Notes under the pieces: generated by a model
Databases searched by the model: none
Told to the model about the DNA's origin: nothing
Seen by the model: only the letters and a program-made list of their open reading frames with translations
Shown here: positions 19,536 to 31,371 of the stretch, in pieces
Layout of the letters: every line of letters begins with the position of its first letter
How positions within the stretch are numbered: position 1 is the first letter of the stretch
Made by a program: the position numbers and the translations under genes
Source of the DNA: Larix kaempferi
Lineage: Eukaryota; Streptophyta; Pinopsida; Pinales; Pinaceae
DNA: 64,000 bases
Direction: 5' to 3'
NCBI GenBank assembly: GCA_027924585.1
Contig: BSBM01001068.1
Coordinates: forward strand, 2,031,001-2,095,000

Positions 19536-22500
19536 ATGCCGAAACCCAGTAAGAAGAAAGCAAAGATGACAGAAAAGAAACCTGCCCCTCCTAAGATTGA
19601 AACCTCGCTCCAGGACACTAGGTGCACTACGGGTGTCCCTCCAGAAATCAGATGGGGAGACATCTACAGAATGATCCGGGACCAAGAAATCCCAGATATG
19701 CTGCTAGAGGAAGCACCAATCTATCTTAACATCAGAGCCTCAGGCATAACTAGAGCCGCTACCCGCCCTGAGCTGTTTCCCTGCGCTGAAGTGGTCGGGT
19801 GGATACTCCAACATGCAGATGCTGAAGGGAGAGTGATAAATGATAGCGGGAAAATGGCTATCGCCTCGTTTCAACCCGCGTATATTGTGGCAGCCTACAA
19901 GTTCCCCCGTGTCCAACAAGCTCTGACTAACGAGTGGTTGGGCCAAATGGATAACGTCGAGATGGCTAAGAAACTATTAAGGGGAGGGAAGCCTTTGAGG
20001 AAGAAGGGAAATGATGAATATGACGTGCAGAACCTGAGGGCCCCTTTCAGATTGATCGCTTTAATGCTATGCAGAATATTCGGCATGCCCGATGGCACAG
20101 TATACAAGATTCAGTGGGTCCCTATTATTCACTATGTGGCATTTCAAGGGACAGTGTTTGACTGGGCCACTATCTTGTCAGATAGCCTGGCCTCAATGAT
20201 AAGTGCTGCTAAGCCCGGGCTGGCCATGAAGAAGGCTGAATTCTTCATGTCTTCATACCTAATAGATTGTATCTTGGCCAAGATAGAGTTCCCCGGATTG
20301 GGTTGTACATGGGATAGGGCCACAGCCCCGGTCTACATCGCATTCAAGATGTTGTGGGCTCAGAATTACAAGCCCAGCTACAAACTCATCTGTGAGGGGT
20401 TCATCATGCCCCTATATGAGAAAATGTTCAAGGAGGAACCAAGTTGCCTGTCACAAAACGCTTTGGAAGTCCTTGAGGATTATGGGGACTTCTACTTTTC
20501 AGAACAAGGTACCTACTTGAGAATGTTCGGGGGGACTAAGCCCCCATACATATTGCCGTAGTATGCCACAGATTATGTGGTGCTCAAGGAAGCAGTCAGA
20601 CAACTCTTCTTAGATGGGATTGGAGCATTCCTCCACAAGCTACACAAGGCTTCCTTTCCACCCCTACCTTTCTGCATAGGTGCTTACAAGTTTTCAGGGG
20701 TGGCCTCTGCCGACGAATTTGTTCAAGAGTTGAAGGCCTTCCATTTCGGTGAGGTCATCTTCCACAGGAATGACAGGAAGGGTAAAGTGGCCGAGCATTG
20801 CAAGGGGAACTATGCTAACTTCGAATACTCCCACTACCCCGATGCCGAGGAAGAAGCATTCAGAGGCATTAGCAACATGACTGAGCTACGGATCTGTCGC
20901 CAAAGTACTGGAGCGAGCTCTAGCTCAACCAAAGCCCAGAAGACCATCCAGCAAAAGGAGAGAGAAGCCAAGGATGCCCGAGCTCAGGAAGAGCTCAGAT
21001 TAAGAGAAGAGGCAAGGTTACAAAAGGAAGCCGAGGAAGCAAGAAAGTTACAAGACGCTGAAAATGAAAGACTGCAAAAGGAGGCTGAGGAAGCCCAAAA
21101 GCAGAAAGAAGCAGAAACTGAGCAAGCTGAAGCAAGGAAGAAGGCGGAGGAAGAATTGAAGGCAAGAGAAGATACCGAGGTAGGTGGGTCCGGTGTACAA
21201 GACATGGAGATAGACACCTCTCAAGCAGGTGGCTCTGGCACCCAAAAGGAAGGAGCAGACCCCGCTCAGGAAGTCCGAACCCCACCCATGGAAGAAGACA
21301 TAGACATCATAAACCGACCAATTGTCCCATACACTCCATCTGGGAAGCGTACGGTGTCCAAATGGAATGAGTTTGTCTATGACAAGAAAAGAAAAACAAT
21401 GGTCCTCCAATCAGAAGAAAGGATTAAAAGTCCTTTCCATGACGACATAGTTACTCATCGAGAGGTCGCTGTCATGCAGAACACAGATGCGGATCCCATT
21501 GCCATGGCCTCCGCAGTTATAGCGACAGCACAAGCATCATTTGCCAATGTAGGGGTTATAGTCAAAGAAAATATATTGACAAAGAAAAGAGCACGTACCC
21601 TGCAGCAAAACGTGGCTAATGAGCAAGCTCAAAGAGACCTGGCAGTGAACAAATACAATTGCTTGTACGCTGAGCATAAGGAGTTGGCAAACAAGTACAG
21701 CTACCTGGAAGAGGAAAAGGACCAGCTAGCACTCCAAATAATGATTGCAGAAGCGGAGAAGAGTGGATCAGAAGAAAAGTCTTCCCAGCTAGAAGCAGAC
21801 AAGCAGGCATTAGCTGAGCGTTTAGAGCAAGCGGAAAGCAGAACATTGGACATGTCCCCCTTCCACGAGCTATCATGCAATATACTACAGCAAGTGCATG
21901 GCTCTCAAGAGCTAATCACTGATGAGGTATGCAAACTCAAGGCCATGACGGTTAGGCTAAAGAAGGTTAATGCGGAAGACCACAGGCTCAAGGCTAAGAA
22001 TACCCGTGTCAAAGCAAATGTCATAAGTCAGATGGCATGGAGGGAAGGGAAAGGAGGTTTCCCCCCGCATCTTCCTTTTAAGGCAGTGGAAGATTTTAAT
22101 GAAGATATAGCCTTGTTGGAGTTTGGCCGGAACTGTGCCAATAAGCTGATGGCCAGTGTGCAGAAGACCACAGATAGAATCAACAACCTGTACCAAAATC
22201 TCAAAGGAGTCCATGATAACTGCTCATTGAGTTTCCCTCAGACCCTAGAAGACTTCCCGGGAAAGGAGCAGCGGTTATCTCAACTGAAAGAAGAGCTAGG
22301 CGTCCAGATGGAGTATGTGAAAAGCATTGATGTCCTTGCCATGGATGATCTCCAACATTACATCGGTTCATCAACACTTCACAACCATCTGCTGAAGGAA
22401 ACATATCAAGTCGCTGAAGCAGAAGTACAAAGCATTAAAATAGAGCTCGGGAAGAATGTAACTTCTCAGAAAATCCTGTTTCCTGCTGCAGCAAACATAA

Positions 22501-22763
22501 TCATAAGGGATACAGGTGTGTGGCACAGCTACATAGAAGAGGAGGTCAGGAAAGCTGCAGCAGCAGCAGAAGCATCAGTAGATCCGGCAGCCCCTCTCCC
22601 AGCAGCCTCTTCCCCAGCAATGGCAGAAAGTCTGGCCAGTCCCATTCCCCCTTCCCAATTAGGAGCAGCATCAGCAGGGGATTCGAGGGCCTCTTCCCAG
22701 GCAGCATCAGTGACCATCAACTTGGGCGACCCTTTGCCAGAAGAAGCTCACGCACAGGAATGA
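19536..22763 (+). pseudogene. LTR-encoded coiled-coil protein, 3' LTR copy, stop at codon 342
   Basis: Same frame and length as 5386-8613, but CAG at codon 342 has become TAG (20559-20561). This splits it into a 341-residue N-terminal piece and a C-terminal piece that could restart downstream. Of about 28 coding differences from the 5' copy, roughly two thirds change the amino acid, the ratio expected of relaxed decay after insertion rather than selection on this copy. The stop falls right at the end of the GDFYFS...PYILP block shared with element C. Confidence 0.85.
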
Positions 22764-23007
22764 AGAAGCTGAATTCAGTGAGCCACTCTCTTCAGCCAGA
22801 CACGTGCCCAGCAGGGAACGCTTTGAGTTTAGCAAATTTTCTGTTATATGTAAGGCGTAAGCCGTGGGCAGCTGTCCATATTTTTTGTCAAAATATTTTT
22901 TGTAAATGAAGTGGCCATTTTTTTTTTGGTGATCGATTATATTAGAAATCCCTGTAGATGACAGGTGGGGGAAGGCTAGGTGTCAGCCCAGAGGGCAAAT
23001 TTGTAAC

Positions 23008-23015
23008 TATAAATA
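23008..23015 (+). promoter_or_regulatory. Second TATA box, B 3' LTR copy
   Basis: TATAAATA in the same context as 8859-8866. In the 3' LTR it could drive readout into the flanking element A, in the antisense direction to A. Confidence 0.6.
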
Positions 23016-23987
23016 GGAGCTAGAAGAGATTAGAGAGGGACTTTTTTGCAGAGAATGAAAATTTTGGGCAAATGATATGAGCTATCTTGTATCGGCTCTG
23101 TAAATCGAATTTTCTAATAGAAGCCACGGAGATGGACGTTTTGCTTGGAATGTTGGGTTGCTTTGTGTTGGATTATTCTAATGACTGCAATTCTGCAATG
23201 TGAGATCATTCTGGACTTCTAAATTATTTCTTTGCATTAATGATCTTGCTCTCATCTACGCATGCGTTCTCTCTATTTTGTGAACAATGAAATGTATTGC
23301 AGTGAATTTCTTTGTCTAGATCGAATAGCTAACTGTTCTTTCTTCCGGGTAATCCATGTGGCTCATTGTTCATGACTTTAAATTGCTCCTTGCAGGGATC
23401 TTTAGTTTAATTCCAGCTTCGTTGTATCTAGATTTGTTTCTTTATTCTTGTTACTTAGATCAAACAATTTTGATTTCTTCTGTCCATAAGTGATAGACAC
23501 GTTCTGTAAGTTTCATTTTAGATCTGTTTCCTTATCCTTTAGCTTTCCTCTTTGAGCAATAGACGCGTTCCGGTTTGAATGAGAAGCTATCTTATCAAGA
23601 TCCTCGTCCTGCTGTAGCTTTGACCGTGAGAAATAATAGCTATCTGTTCTTTGCTTACGATATCTGTTGCGGCTGATTGCTCTCCCCTCAAGCGTGTTCC
23701 CCTGCAGGGATAGATAGATGTGTACCCGTTTCTAGGTTTAGATTTGTTTCAATTGCATTTAGATTAAGTATAATTTAGGCATGTGCATCTCATATAAAAC
23801 ACATAAAACTCAAAAGAAAGGTGGATCGGGCCATAACCGGTAGAATCGGATTTAAAGTCCAAAACCACGGTTGCCGGAACCGCTAACCGGACGGATTCCC
23901 TACACCAAACGGGAGATAGTCTAATTGGGACCGTCTCTCGGGGAGAATCCCTTTCTGATTGATGCTACGATATCCGAGGCATCAACA

Positions 23988-23992
23988 GGAAC
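23988..23992. repeat. Target site duplication of element B, right (ggaac)
   Basis: Exact copy of 2841-2845 directly after the B 3' LTR. Confidence 0.93.
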
Positions 23993-24736
23993 AAAAACTT
24001 TGGACAGCAAATGGCGGACCTGCGTAGGATATGGACGCTGAAAACAAGGGAAAATACTCTACACAACTCGGCTCTGAAAACAATAACTTGGATTCTTAAG
24101 CAAGATAGCAACTCGAGGAAAGTAACCCAAAAATTATACAAGTGTGAGGTATTTATAGCCAGAGGTGATAGTAAATGCGACCAAGTGGGGTTACGTAGCT
24201 GTAGGCGGCTATACATGAGTTGACAACACGCTATCCTCCTCGCCGCAGTTGGTGCAGTTATTATGATTGACGGGCTCTGACAGCCTTCCGGGAGAAGCTA
24301 ATGCTTTCGGTGCTTGAGTTAAATGCAAATCTTTCGGAGATCAAGCCGAACCCGTCAGAGCGGCTAGACTTAAATAGTGGACTTATCCTTCATTTATTCA
24401 GATGCGGCTACATAACTGCGGTAATTCAATGTTTGGCGGCGGGTCATTTCAGCTTAGGTAACTGTGCATAAAGGGGTCCATGCTGATAACTCCTCAAGCG
24501 GCAGCTTTGACATAGGGAACTCCGCAAGAGCGATGGTTCAACGGTCCAAAAAAAACAAAACTTCGCCAGAGCGCAAAGATAAGCTCATTTCAAACAAATT
24601 TTATTCAGGATGCGCGGATATTTCAAGGAACTGCGCGGGAAGCTGGAAACTGAAAGTGTCGCGCAGCTTCCGTGTAGACTGTGAATGCGATGTCTCTTTC
24701 AACAACACCAGACATTTGCACCTTCTTAGGAATATG
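23993..24736 (-). other. Element A spacer between pol and accessory ORF
   Basis: About 740 bp with no supported coding sequence on either strand; the plus-strand frame 24464-24805 overlaps antisense pol and has no recognised domain. On the minus strand it holds the TATA box at 24157-24150. It continues at 2840-2763 once element B is removed. Confidence 0.55.
24150..24157 (-). promoter_or_regulatory. Internal TATA box upstream of the element A accessory ORF
   Basis: Read on the minus strand the sequence is GGCTATAAATACCTCAC, a consensus TATA box with a C-rich start-site region after it. In uninterrupted A it lies about 250 bp upstream of the accessory ATG (163 bp to the B insertion point plus 83 bp beyond it). 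Element B now separates it from that ORF. Confidence 0.6.
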
Positions 24737-27700
24737 TTAGGTCGACAGAGCGGAGTGGTCGTCGCGATAAAGCTTGAGCCGACTCCCGTTGATCATTGTA
24801 GGTAGTAATTCTCCATCAAGCTTTGCAAGCTGAACTGCACCTCCTCCTGTTATCTTTGTCACCCGAAAAGGGCCTAACCAATGTACACGAAACTTGCCTG
24901 GAAACTTGATGAATTTACTATCATAAAGGAGTACCAAGTCTCCTTCTTCAAAGTGCTTATGCTTAATGTGCCTGTCATGCCAAGCTTTCTGTCTTTCCTT
25001 CTGTACTGTTGATGGAATCCGGCTAAAAGTCGGTCTTCTTCTAAGGCAAGCAGCTGCGAGAGTCTTCCATTCATAGTATCAGGATCTGTCATTTCTGTGA
25101 TTTGCGCAATTCTGAGGCTGGGAATAATGTATTCCATAGGCATAACTGCTTCTTGTCCATACACCAAGCTGAAAGGTGTGTGACCTGTTAGTTTCTTGCA
25201 AGTGGTTCTATAAGCCCATAGTACAGCTGTGACTCTAAGGTCCCAATCATCTCTTTGTTAATTACAGATCTTCGTCAGGGCATTCTCAAGAATTTTATTG
25301 AATGCCTCCACCGTACCATTAGCTTGAGGGTGGTAGGGTGTACTCTTATGGTGTCTAACTTGGAATTCTTCAGTAAGGGCTTCTATAGTCTCATTGAGGA
25401 AATGTGTACCCTGATCACTCATTAGAATCAGTGGACATCCAAATATAGTGATAATATTCTCAAAAATGAACTGTGCGGCCGTAGCAGCATCGCAATTCTT
25501 AACTGGCTTAGCCTCAGCCCATCTGGTGAGGTATTTAGTAGCTGTAATGATGTATCTTGCGCCAGTTCTTTTTCCTGGTGGGTTAATAGGTCCTACAAAG
25601 TCAATGGCCCATTTATCAAAAGCACGCAGTGTGATCTGGGGTCTTAGCGGCATTTCATCTCTCCTTGAGGGTTTTTCTGTTCGCTGGCACACATCGCAAC
25701 ATTTACAAAATGCCTTAGTATCCTTGTGCAATGTCGGCCACCAGAGACCTGCGGCTAATATATTTTGCGCAGTCGGCTTTCCTGCGAAATGGCCTCCTGT
25801 GGTACCTGAATGCGCTTCTGCAATGATAGAGCTCTTTTCATGTGGTAAGATACATCTGCGCAAAACTTCGTCAGGGCCCAACTTATAAAGCTGGCCTGCT
25901 ATCAAAGTGAAGTCTGCGGCTCTGACAAAAAGTTGCTTCTTCTGCTGGAGTGTAAACTCAGCCGGTGCTTGCCCGGTAGTGAGAAACTCAAGAATATCAG
26001 AATAATATTCGTCTGCTGCTTGAATAGAAAACAACTGTGCGTCAGGCAGATTGTCCTCCAGACTTGTAGGTTCCTCTCCTGACTCTATCCTGGATAGATG
26101 GTCAGGCCCTGCATTCAATCTGCCTGGCTTTACAATAACCTCGAAATCATATTCTTGAAAGAGCAGTAGCCATCTGCAAATTCTTCCTCCTAACACTGGT
26201 TTATTGACCAAATATTTCAAAGCAGAATGGTCAGTATACATTTTAAAATGAGTGCCTAACAGGTAGTGTCTGAATTTCTGTAGGGCATACACCATAGCTA
26301 GTCCTTCCCTTTCTGTAGTGGTGTAGTTCTTCTCAGCTGTAGATAGCTTTCTGCTGGAGTAAGCAATCGGGTGGTCAATACTTCCTTCTCCAGAATGTGT
26401 AAGCACAACCCCCAATGCTATGGAAGAAGCATCAACATGAACATGAAAAGGTTTTCTCCAGTCCAGGAAAACTAGAATAGGCGCTGTGATCATCTTTTCT
26501 TTATGTGTGTCCAAGCTCTGTTGGCATTCTTCTGTCCATTGGAACTTTGAATCCTTTTTCAGCAATCTTTCCATAGGTGCTGTGATCTTTGCATAACCTT
26601 TGATAAATTTTCTGTAGTATCCAGTATGTCCCAATGTAGTGCGCAATTGCTTAACTGAGTTGGGCGCAGGTAAATTAGCAATGATGGCAACCTTCGCAGG
26701 ATCCATCAGGAGTCCTTGTCTGCATACAATATGTCCCAACAAAATACCAAAGGGCGCACAAAATATACATTTTTTCAAGTTAAGGGAAATCTGATGCTGT
26801 CTACATTTTTCTAACATCATGCGCAGATTTGCAATATGGTTCTTTAATAGGCCAAAGACAGTCCAGTCATCAAAATAGACTTCTAAAAACTTGTGAATGA
26901 ATTCTTTAAAAACAGCAACAACAACTCTAGAGAAGATAGCAGGTGCGTTTTTAAGACCAAAGGGCATTACCGTATACTGGAATGAGCCCCATTCAGTTGC
27001 AAAAGTAGTCTTATAGCGGTCGTCTGGATGAATTCTGATCTGATGGTATCCCGAAAATCCATCAGTGAAAGAGTAAGCCTCTTGTCCTCCAACATTATCA
27101 AGTACTTCATCTGTGAAAGGAGTGGGAAATGGATCGTGTGCTGATGCATCATTGAGTTTGCGCAAGTCGACACAGATTCTTATTTCACCTTTCGTTTTCT
27201 TTTCTTGGACCACCATAGGACTAATCCAATCGCTTTCCTCTACTGGTTCAATAATACCTGCTGCGAGCATTTTATCAATTTCCTCTCTAACTTTGTCTTT
27301 ATACCGGGGGTTCAATCTGTACGGGCGCTGTTTTACTGGCTTGGCGTCTGCTTTCAGAGGTATGCGCATCACTCCTAAGTCTCCTAGGATGCCTTTCATT
27401 TCTGTGAACTTGGTAGGAAAGATATCCTGGTAGTCACGTAATAATTCTGAAACATGTCCAACAGTTTCCTCATCCCAATAATCTCCTATAGAAGCAAACT
27501 TTGGTTCAGCTTCTGTACCAATGTTAATCTTCTTGAGCTTGATGTGTTCTGTGATGGCAGGAATATCAAGCTCAGGACCTTCAATATTACGCGTCCCTTC
27601 TGATTCTGGGATATTGATGTTGCGAGGATCATCCTCCTCATCTTCAGCGGTGAAGTTGTAACATTCCAGGGCATGTTCTATCTGGACAGCCCAATCTGGT

Positions 27701-30700
27701 TGGGAATATTCTGATAACGGGCATTGTTCAAATATCTTCTTTTTAATACACTTCAAAGCCTGATCGATGCTTGGATGTTCTGACTCAAAGATGAAGGTAA
27801 GTTGAAAGCTTTCTATCGTAAGAGGCCAACTGATAGTGCCTTTGCGCAATTCTGTTTCAGTATACCAGTTCCTTGGAACTGTATCCAATGTGTGGATGAA
27901 TAGGTGAACCCATTCATCTTCCGGAATATCTGACCATTGCTGAATGCATGGTTCAATGTGTGACCTGGGGTCACTCTGTCCCTCATACTTGTGTAGGACT
28001 TCGGCTGTGGTGTCCTGAAATCTGCGCAGTATCAATCTGCGACAGTCTTGCCATGTATGAATATTCTCTTTATGCGCAACCCACCATCTTGCGGGTGCAG
28101 CGCGCAATGCTACATCCAGTGCCTGTATGCGCTGCTGTTCTGGAAGCTTTTGTTCATATTCATGTATGAATTTAGTTACTTCAGTTAAACCATCAAAAAT
28201 TGGGGTGTCAGTTAATTCTGTGCCAATCCATCGAATGGATTTAGTCATCATAGCACAACGCCTTGAAGAAAACTCATGTAAGCGGTTCTGCCAGTTTTCC
28301 AATCCTGCATCTGAGTCTGATGTGCACGAGCTATCGCATCGCCAGCTGATATGGCCATCTGCTGTGGGGTTGACATAGTCACTGTGGTTAGTAGTCATTT
28401 GGTACAAACTTTCCATGTGACGTGCTTCCTCTTCTGCGCGAATGGGTTCTATATACCTTGGTCCTTGAATAGGATCAAGTGGCGCGATGACCCTAATCTG
28501 GTCATCCTGAAAGGTCATCTGTCTTTTCTTCAAATTAATGACAGCCAAATTATCAAATGCCCAGTCTATTCCTAAAAGTGCTGGGTATGGTCTACTATCA
28601 TCCAGGATTTTGATTACTTCAAAATCTGCAGAGCTTCTTACTCCTTCAATATCAATAGGTACATTGGGTAATCTGCCCAATGGGGAGACTCGTTGCTGAT
28701 TCGCGAGTCTTAGCTGGATAGGGGATCTTGTAAGCTGAGGGCTTCCCATCTGTTCCCATGTCTGCATAGTGAGAACATTGGCTTCTGAGCCCAGATCTAA
28801 CATGACTTCGTCCATTTCAAATGCTCCAATCTGCGCTGTGAGCCTCATCTCTTTTCCAGTTCTAATGTGACTCCTAATTTGGTGAACATCACACTGTGGT
28901 GTGTTCGTCGAAGCAGACTGTTGGCATTGATCCAACAGGTGTTGGAGTTCTAGAGTTTCCTTTTCATTGCGCAACAATTTTAAGCATTGTCGCAAGAACG
29001 CATGAACACTGCCTAGTGCATGCTCCTCGTCAGGCCTTCCAGCTGTAGTGGCCTGTTCTTGTACCAGGTTGTCTTGTCTTAGCACTTGCGATCTAATATT
29101 GTTCTGCGGAATTGCGGAAGAACTTGAAGCTCTCGGATCTGAGAAATACTCTTGAGCTTGCTTGAATGCTTCTTTTTGCTTCTGCAGGTTAAGTGGGGTT
29201 GGGTTAATATTAGTGCGGCGCACCCATTGCGTCGCTTGCTTTCCCATTCCCATCTCTTGCGCACCAGTGGTTGCTCCACTGCGTGTCACTATATTAACTG
29301 TAGGGTCTGGTTCTCTTTTTTCTGCTCCAATCAACTGAATATTCTGATTGACCTGTGGGGTCTTTGCTTGCATCTTAGCCTGTAACTGAGGGCATTCTTC
29401 AATGATATGGTCAGAAGATTTACAATACCTGCAGAGGGTTGTAGGATTTTGGCAATCCCTGGCAAAATGACCTTGTGCTCCGCAATTATAACAAGTGATC
29501 TGTCCTCTTCCGCGACCAAAATTTGTTGTGCGTCCGTGTCCCCTGTAATTTCCTGCTCGGGCGTCGCGAGTTTGGTCATACGGTGGACCTGCTGTGGGTC
29601 CTTGTGTCTCTGCTTGTACCCTATAAACATCATGCTTTCTTTCTATCATAAGGTCGTATGCTCTACAATTGTTCTCATCATGACCTACTGATTTACAGAA
29701 ATTACAATATAGATTCTTTGGAGTTTGTACATATTTCTGAATTAAGTGACATTCTTGTGGTCTATGACCTCTAGTTCTACAGATTTCACACCAAGGCCCC
29801 TGTGCCTGTGGTAAGGGGTTAGGTGCTCCAGTTGCAATATAGTCTATGAAAACGGGGCAATGGTCCTTTGAATGACCTTGGGCTTTACATTTTGTACACC
29901 AAATTTCTTCCTTAATCTCCTTGCCTTTCTTAATATCATGCACTTGCAAGGTTAAGTTTGCTAATTGGTTCTGCAACTGCGCAACATCGTTGCTTGTTCC
30001 CGCAATGAGTGAAGCTTCTAGTTTCATAGCCATCTCTAGAGCTTGTTCCTGAGTATTGAGATTCTGTTGCATAAGAGGAAGTCTAATGTGTGGGAGCAGC
30101 ACAGCAATGAACCATTCCTTATGCTGCTGTGGTGCAAACTCGAAGCTTACTTGATCTATCAAGGCTTTGAACTTCTGGTCAAAGTCCCATACTGATTCTG
30201 TAGGTAGCTGTTTGATGTCTTTGAGCTCTGTTATACACTTTGATTCTGATTTAGGTTTCTTAAATTCCCGAATCATAGCATTTCTTACATCAACAATCGT
30301 CCTATTCTGTTCTGCTGAATATTTCATGAACCAAGTTAAAGCTCTTTCTCTTAGTGTGGTTGCTAACTGAACCAGTTTAACAGCATCATCATTAATTTGC
30401 TTAATTGTCCAAATGGCTTCACATAAGAACCAGTGCTGCTCAGGGTCTTCTATCCCTGTTCCTCTAAAAGTTGGTAGCTTCATGTCATCACCCATCCTTC
30501 TTGTTCTAGGTTGAGGTGAGGGTGCTGTAGCAGTGCTTCTGGGCTGGTTAAATAAAGGTGGTTCTGAGGTACTAGAAGTACCGTGTGGGCTACTAGAAGG
30601 TGTTACTGCAGGGTTATACTGAGCTCCGTCTGGTTTTTGCGGTGTAAAGGGGTGATAAGGGATATGAGCACTCCCTTGTCGTTCTATATGGCTTGCTCTA

Positions 30701-30819
30701 GGGACTTGGCTATTGTCTGGGCTAGACTCAAAAGAATATTGGTCAAGGCCTACTTTATATCGTTTTCCACTACGAGTGCAACCAATAAGTTCAGGATCAC
30801 TATCAGAATCTACGGACAT
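24737..30819 (-). pseudogene. Element A gag-pol polyprotein with one stop and one frameshift in integrase
   Basis: The main frame starts at ATG 30819 and is open for 1853 codons to TAA at 25260-25258. It continues in phase to a 1-bp deletion near 25006, after which the integrase tail is read in another frame to the stop at 24737. Domains by residue: gag capsid-like 113-275; five C-x2-C-x4-H-x4-C knuckles starting at C308, C344, C372, C443 and C463; protease with [11 protein letters not shown] near 675; a second gag-like segment at about 860-1015; RT with YFDD at 1315-1318; an RNase H with intact VDAS, E and TDHSAL; and integrase with CDVCQ, AIDF, SDQGT and NGTVEAFN. No chromodomain is visible after the tail. 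The stop and frameshift leave the integrase C-terminus unlinked, so this copy is probably dead. A single frame for gag and pol implies protease processing without a frameshift signal. Confidence 0.88.
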
Positions 30820-30831
30820 TACTTGTCTATG

Positions 30832-31317
30832 CTATTCATCAGAAGCAATACATAGCTTTCCTTTTTCATACACAAGCATTTTAATCCATAAGTTCAGAGA
30901 ATTTAAGAACTTACCTCTGTGTACTTGGAAGAAATTCCTCTCAGCTTCACTGAAACTCTTTCTTGTGTCTACTGCAAACTCGGTGATGAAACCTTTCAGT
31001 AGACTATTCAACCAAAAGTCTACTGCGCGGGACACAGGATTGTCTATCCGCTTCACAATACTGACTAGCTCAGGCGTCCAAGCGACGGGTCGATCAATAT
31101 GCACAGTAGGTCTAGAATCTGCTAACTTGGCTATCCAAGCATGCAACTCCAGTGCGAATGTAACAAAGAAAATTTCGTGAAGGTCAGTATAAATATACTT
31201 CTGCAACCAGTCTTCTGTTTGGAGCGTAGAGCTTCTATTTTCTTGTTCAGCGAACTCTTTAGCCTTTAAATCAAACCAGTCTCCAATTTCTTTAGCTGTA
31301 GGATTCCAGTAACACAT
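30832..31317 (-). CDS. Leader ORF upstream of element A gag, 161 aa
   Basis: The frame runs from ATG 31317 to TAG 30834-30832 and is in phase with gag, whose ATG follows five codons after this TAG. The product is rich in Trp, Phe and charged residues with several predicted helices, for example WNPTAKEIGDWFDLK at its start. No named domain is recognised. It lies about 390 bp downstream of the proximal primer site. It may be the true N-terminus of gag, severed by a nonsense change or joined by readthrough, or a separate small protein. Confidence 0.55.
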   Translation of the reverse strand: MCYWNPTAKEIGDWFDLKAKEFAEQENRSSTLQTEDWLQKYIYTDLHEIFFVTFALELHAWIAKLADSRPTVHIDRPVAWTPELVSIVKRIDNPVSRAVDFWLNSLLKGFITEFAVDTRKSFSEAERNFFQVHRGKFLNSLNLWIKMLVYEKGKLCIASDE

Positions 31318-31371
31318 TTGTTAACTGAGCAAGTCTCAGTGTAACAGAACCTTGTGCTGGCTTTAGCAACA

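Larger units (their letters stand above)
2846..23987 (+). mobile_element. Element B: 21-kb Tat-like Ty3/gypsy retrotransposon with coding LTRs
   Basis: The element is bounded by TGTTG...CAACA termini and a 5-bp duplication. It consists of a 6993-bp LTR, a primer site at 9844, gag-protease-RNase H-RT-RNase H-integrase (9871-15945), a 1.05-kb 3' spacer and a 6992-bp LTR. The two LTRs differ at roughly 55-60 positions by eye (about 0.8%) plus one 1-bp indel, so insertion is fairly recent relative to the decayed copia sequence nearby. An RNase H domain additional to the one after RT is the hallmark of the plant Tat group. B sits in A between pol and the accessory ORF, in the opposite orientation. 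Confidence 0.93.
16996..23987 (+). repeat. Element B 3' LTR (6992 bp)
   Basis: This repeats 2846-9838 with an offset of 14150, changing to 14149 after a 1-bp deletion near 22869. It differs by roughly 0.8%. It carries the same palindrome array, both TATA boxes, the inverted repeat and the LTR gene, here with a stop. It ends CATCAACA before the GGAAC duplication. Confidence 0.93.

Noticed and set aside
24464-24805. Plus-strand frame of 113 codons
   Set aside because: It overlaps the antisense of element A pol and its spacer and has no domain.
24737-25000. Chromodomain after element A integrase
   Set aside because: The tail has the basic GPF-type segment only; no aromatic cage motif is visible before the stop.
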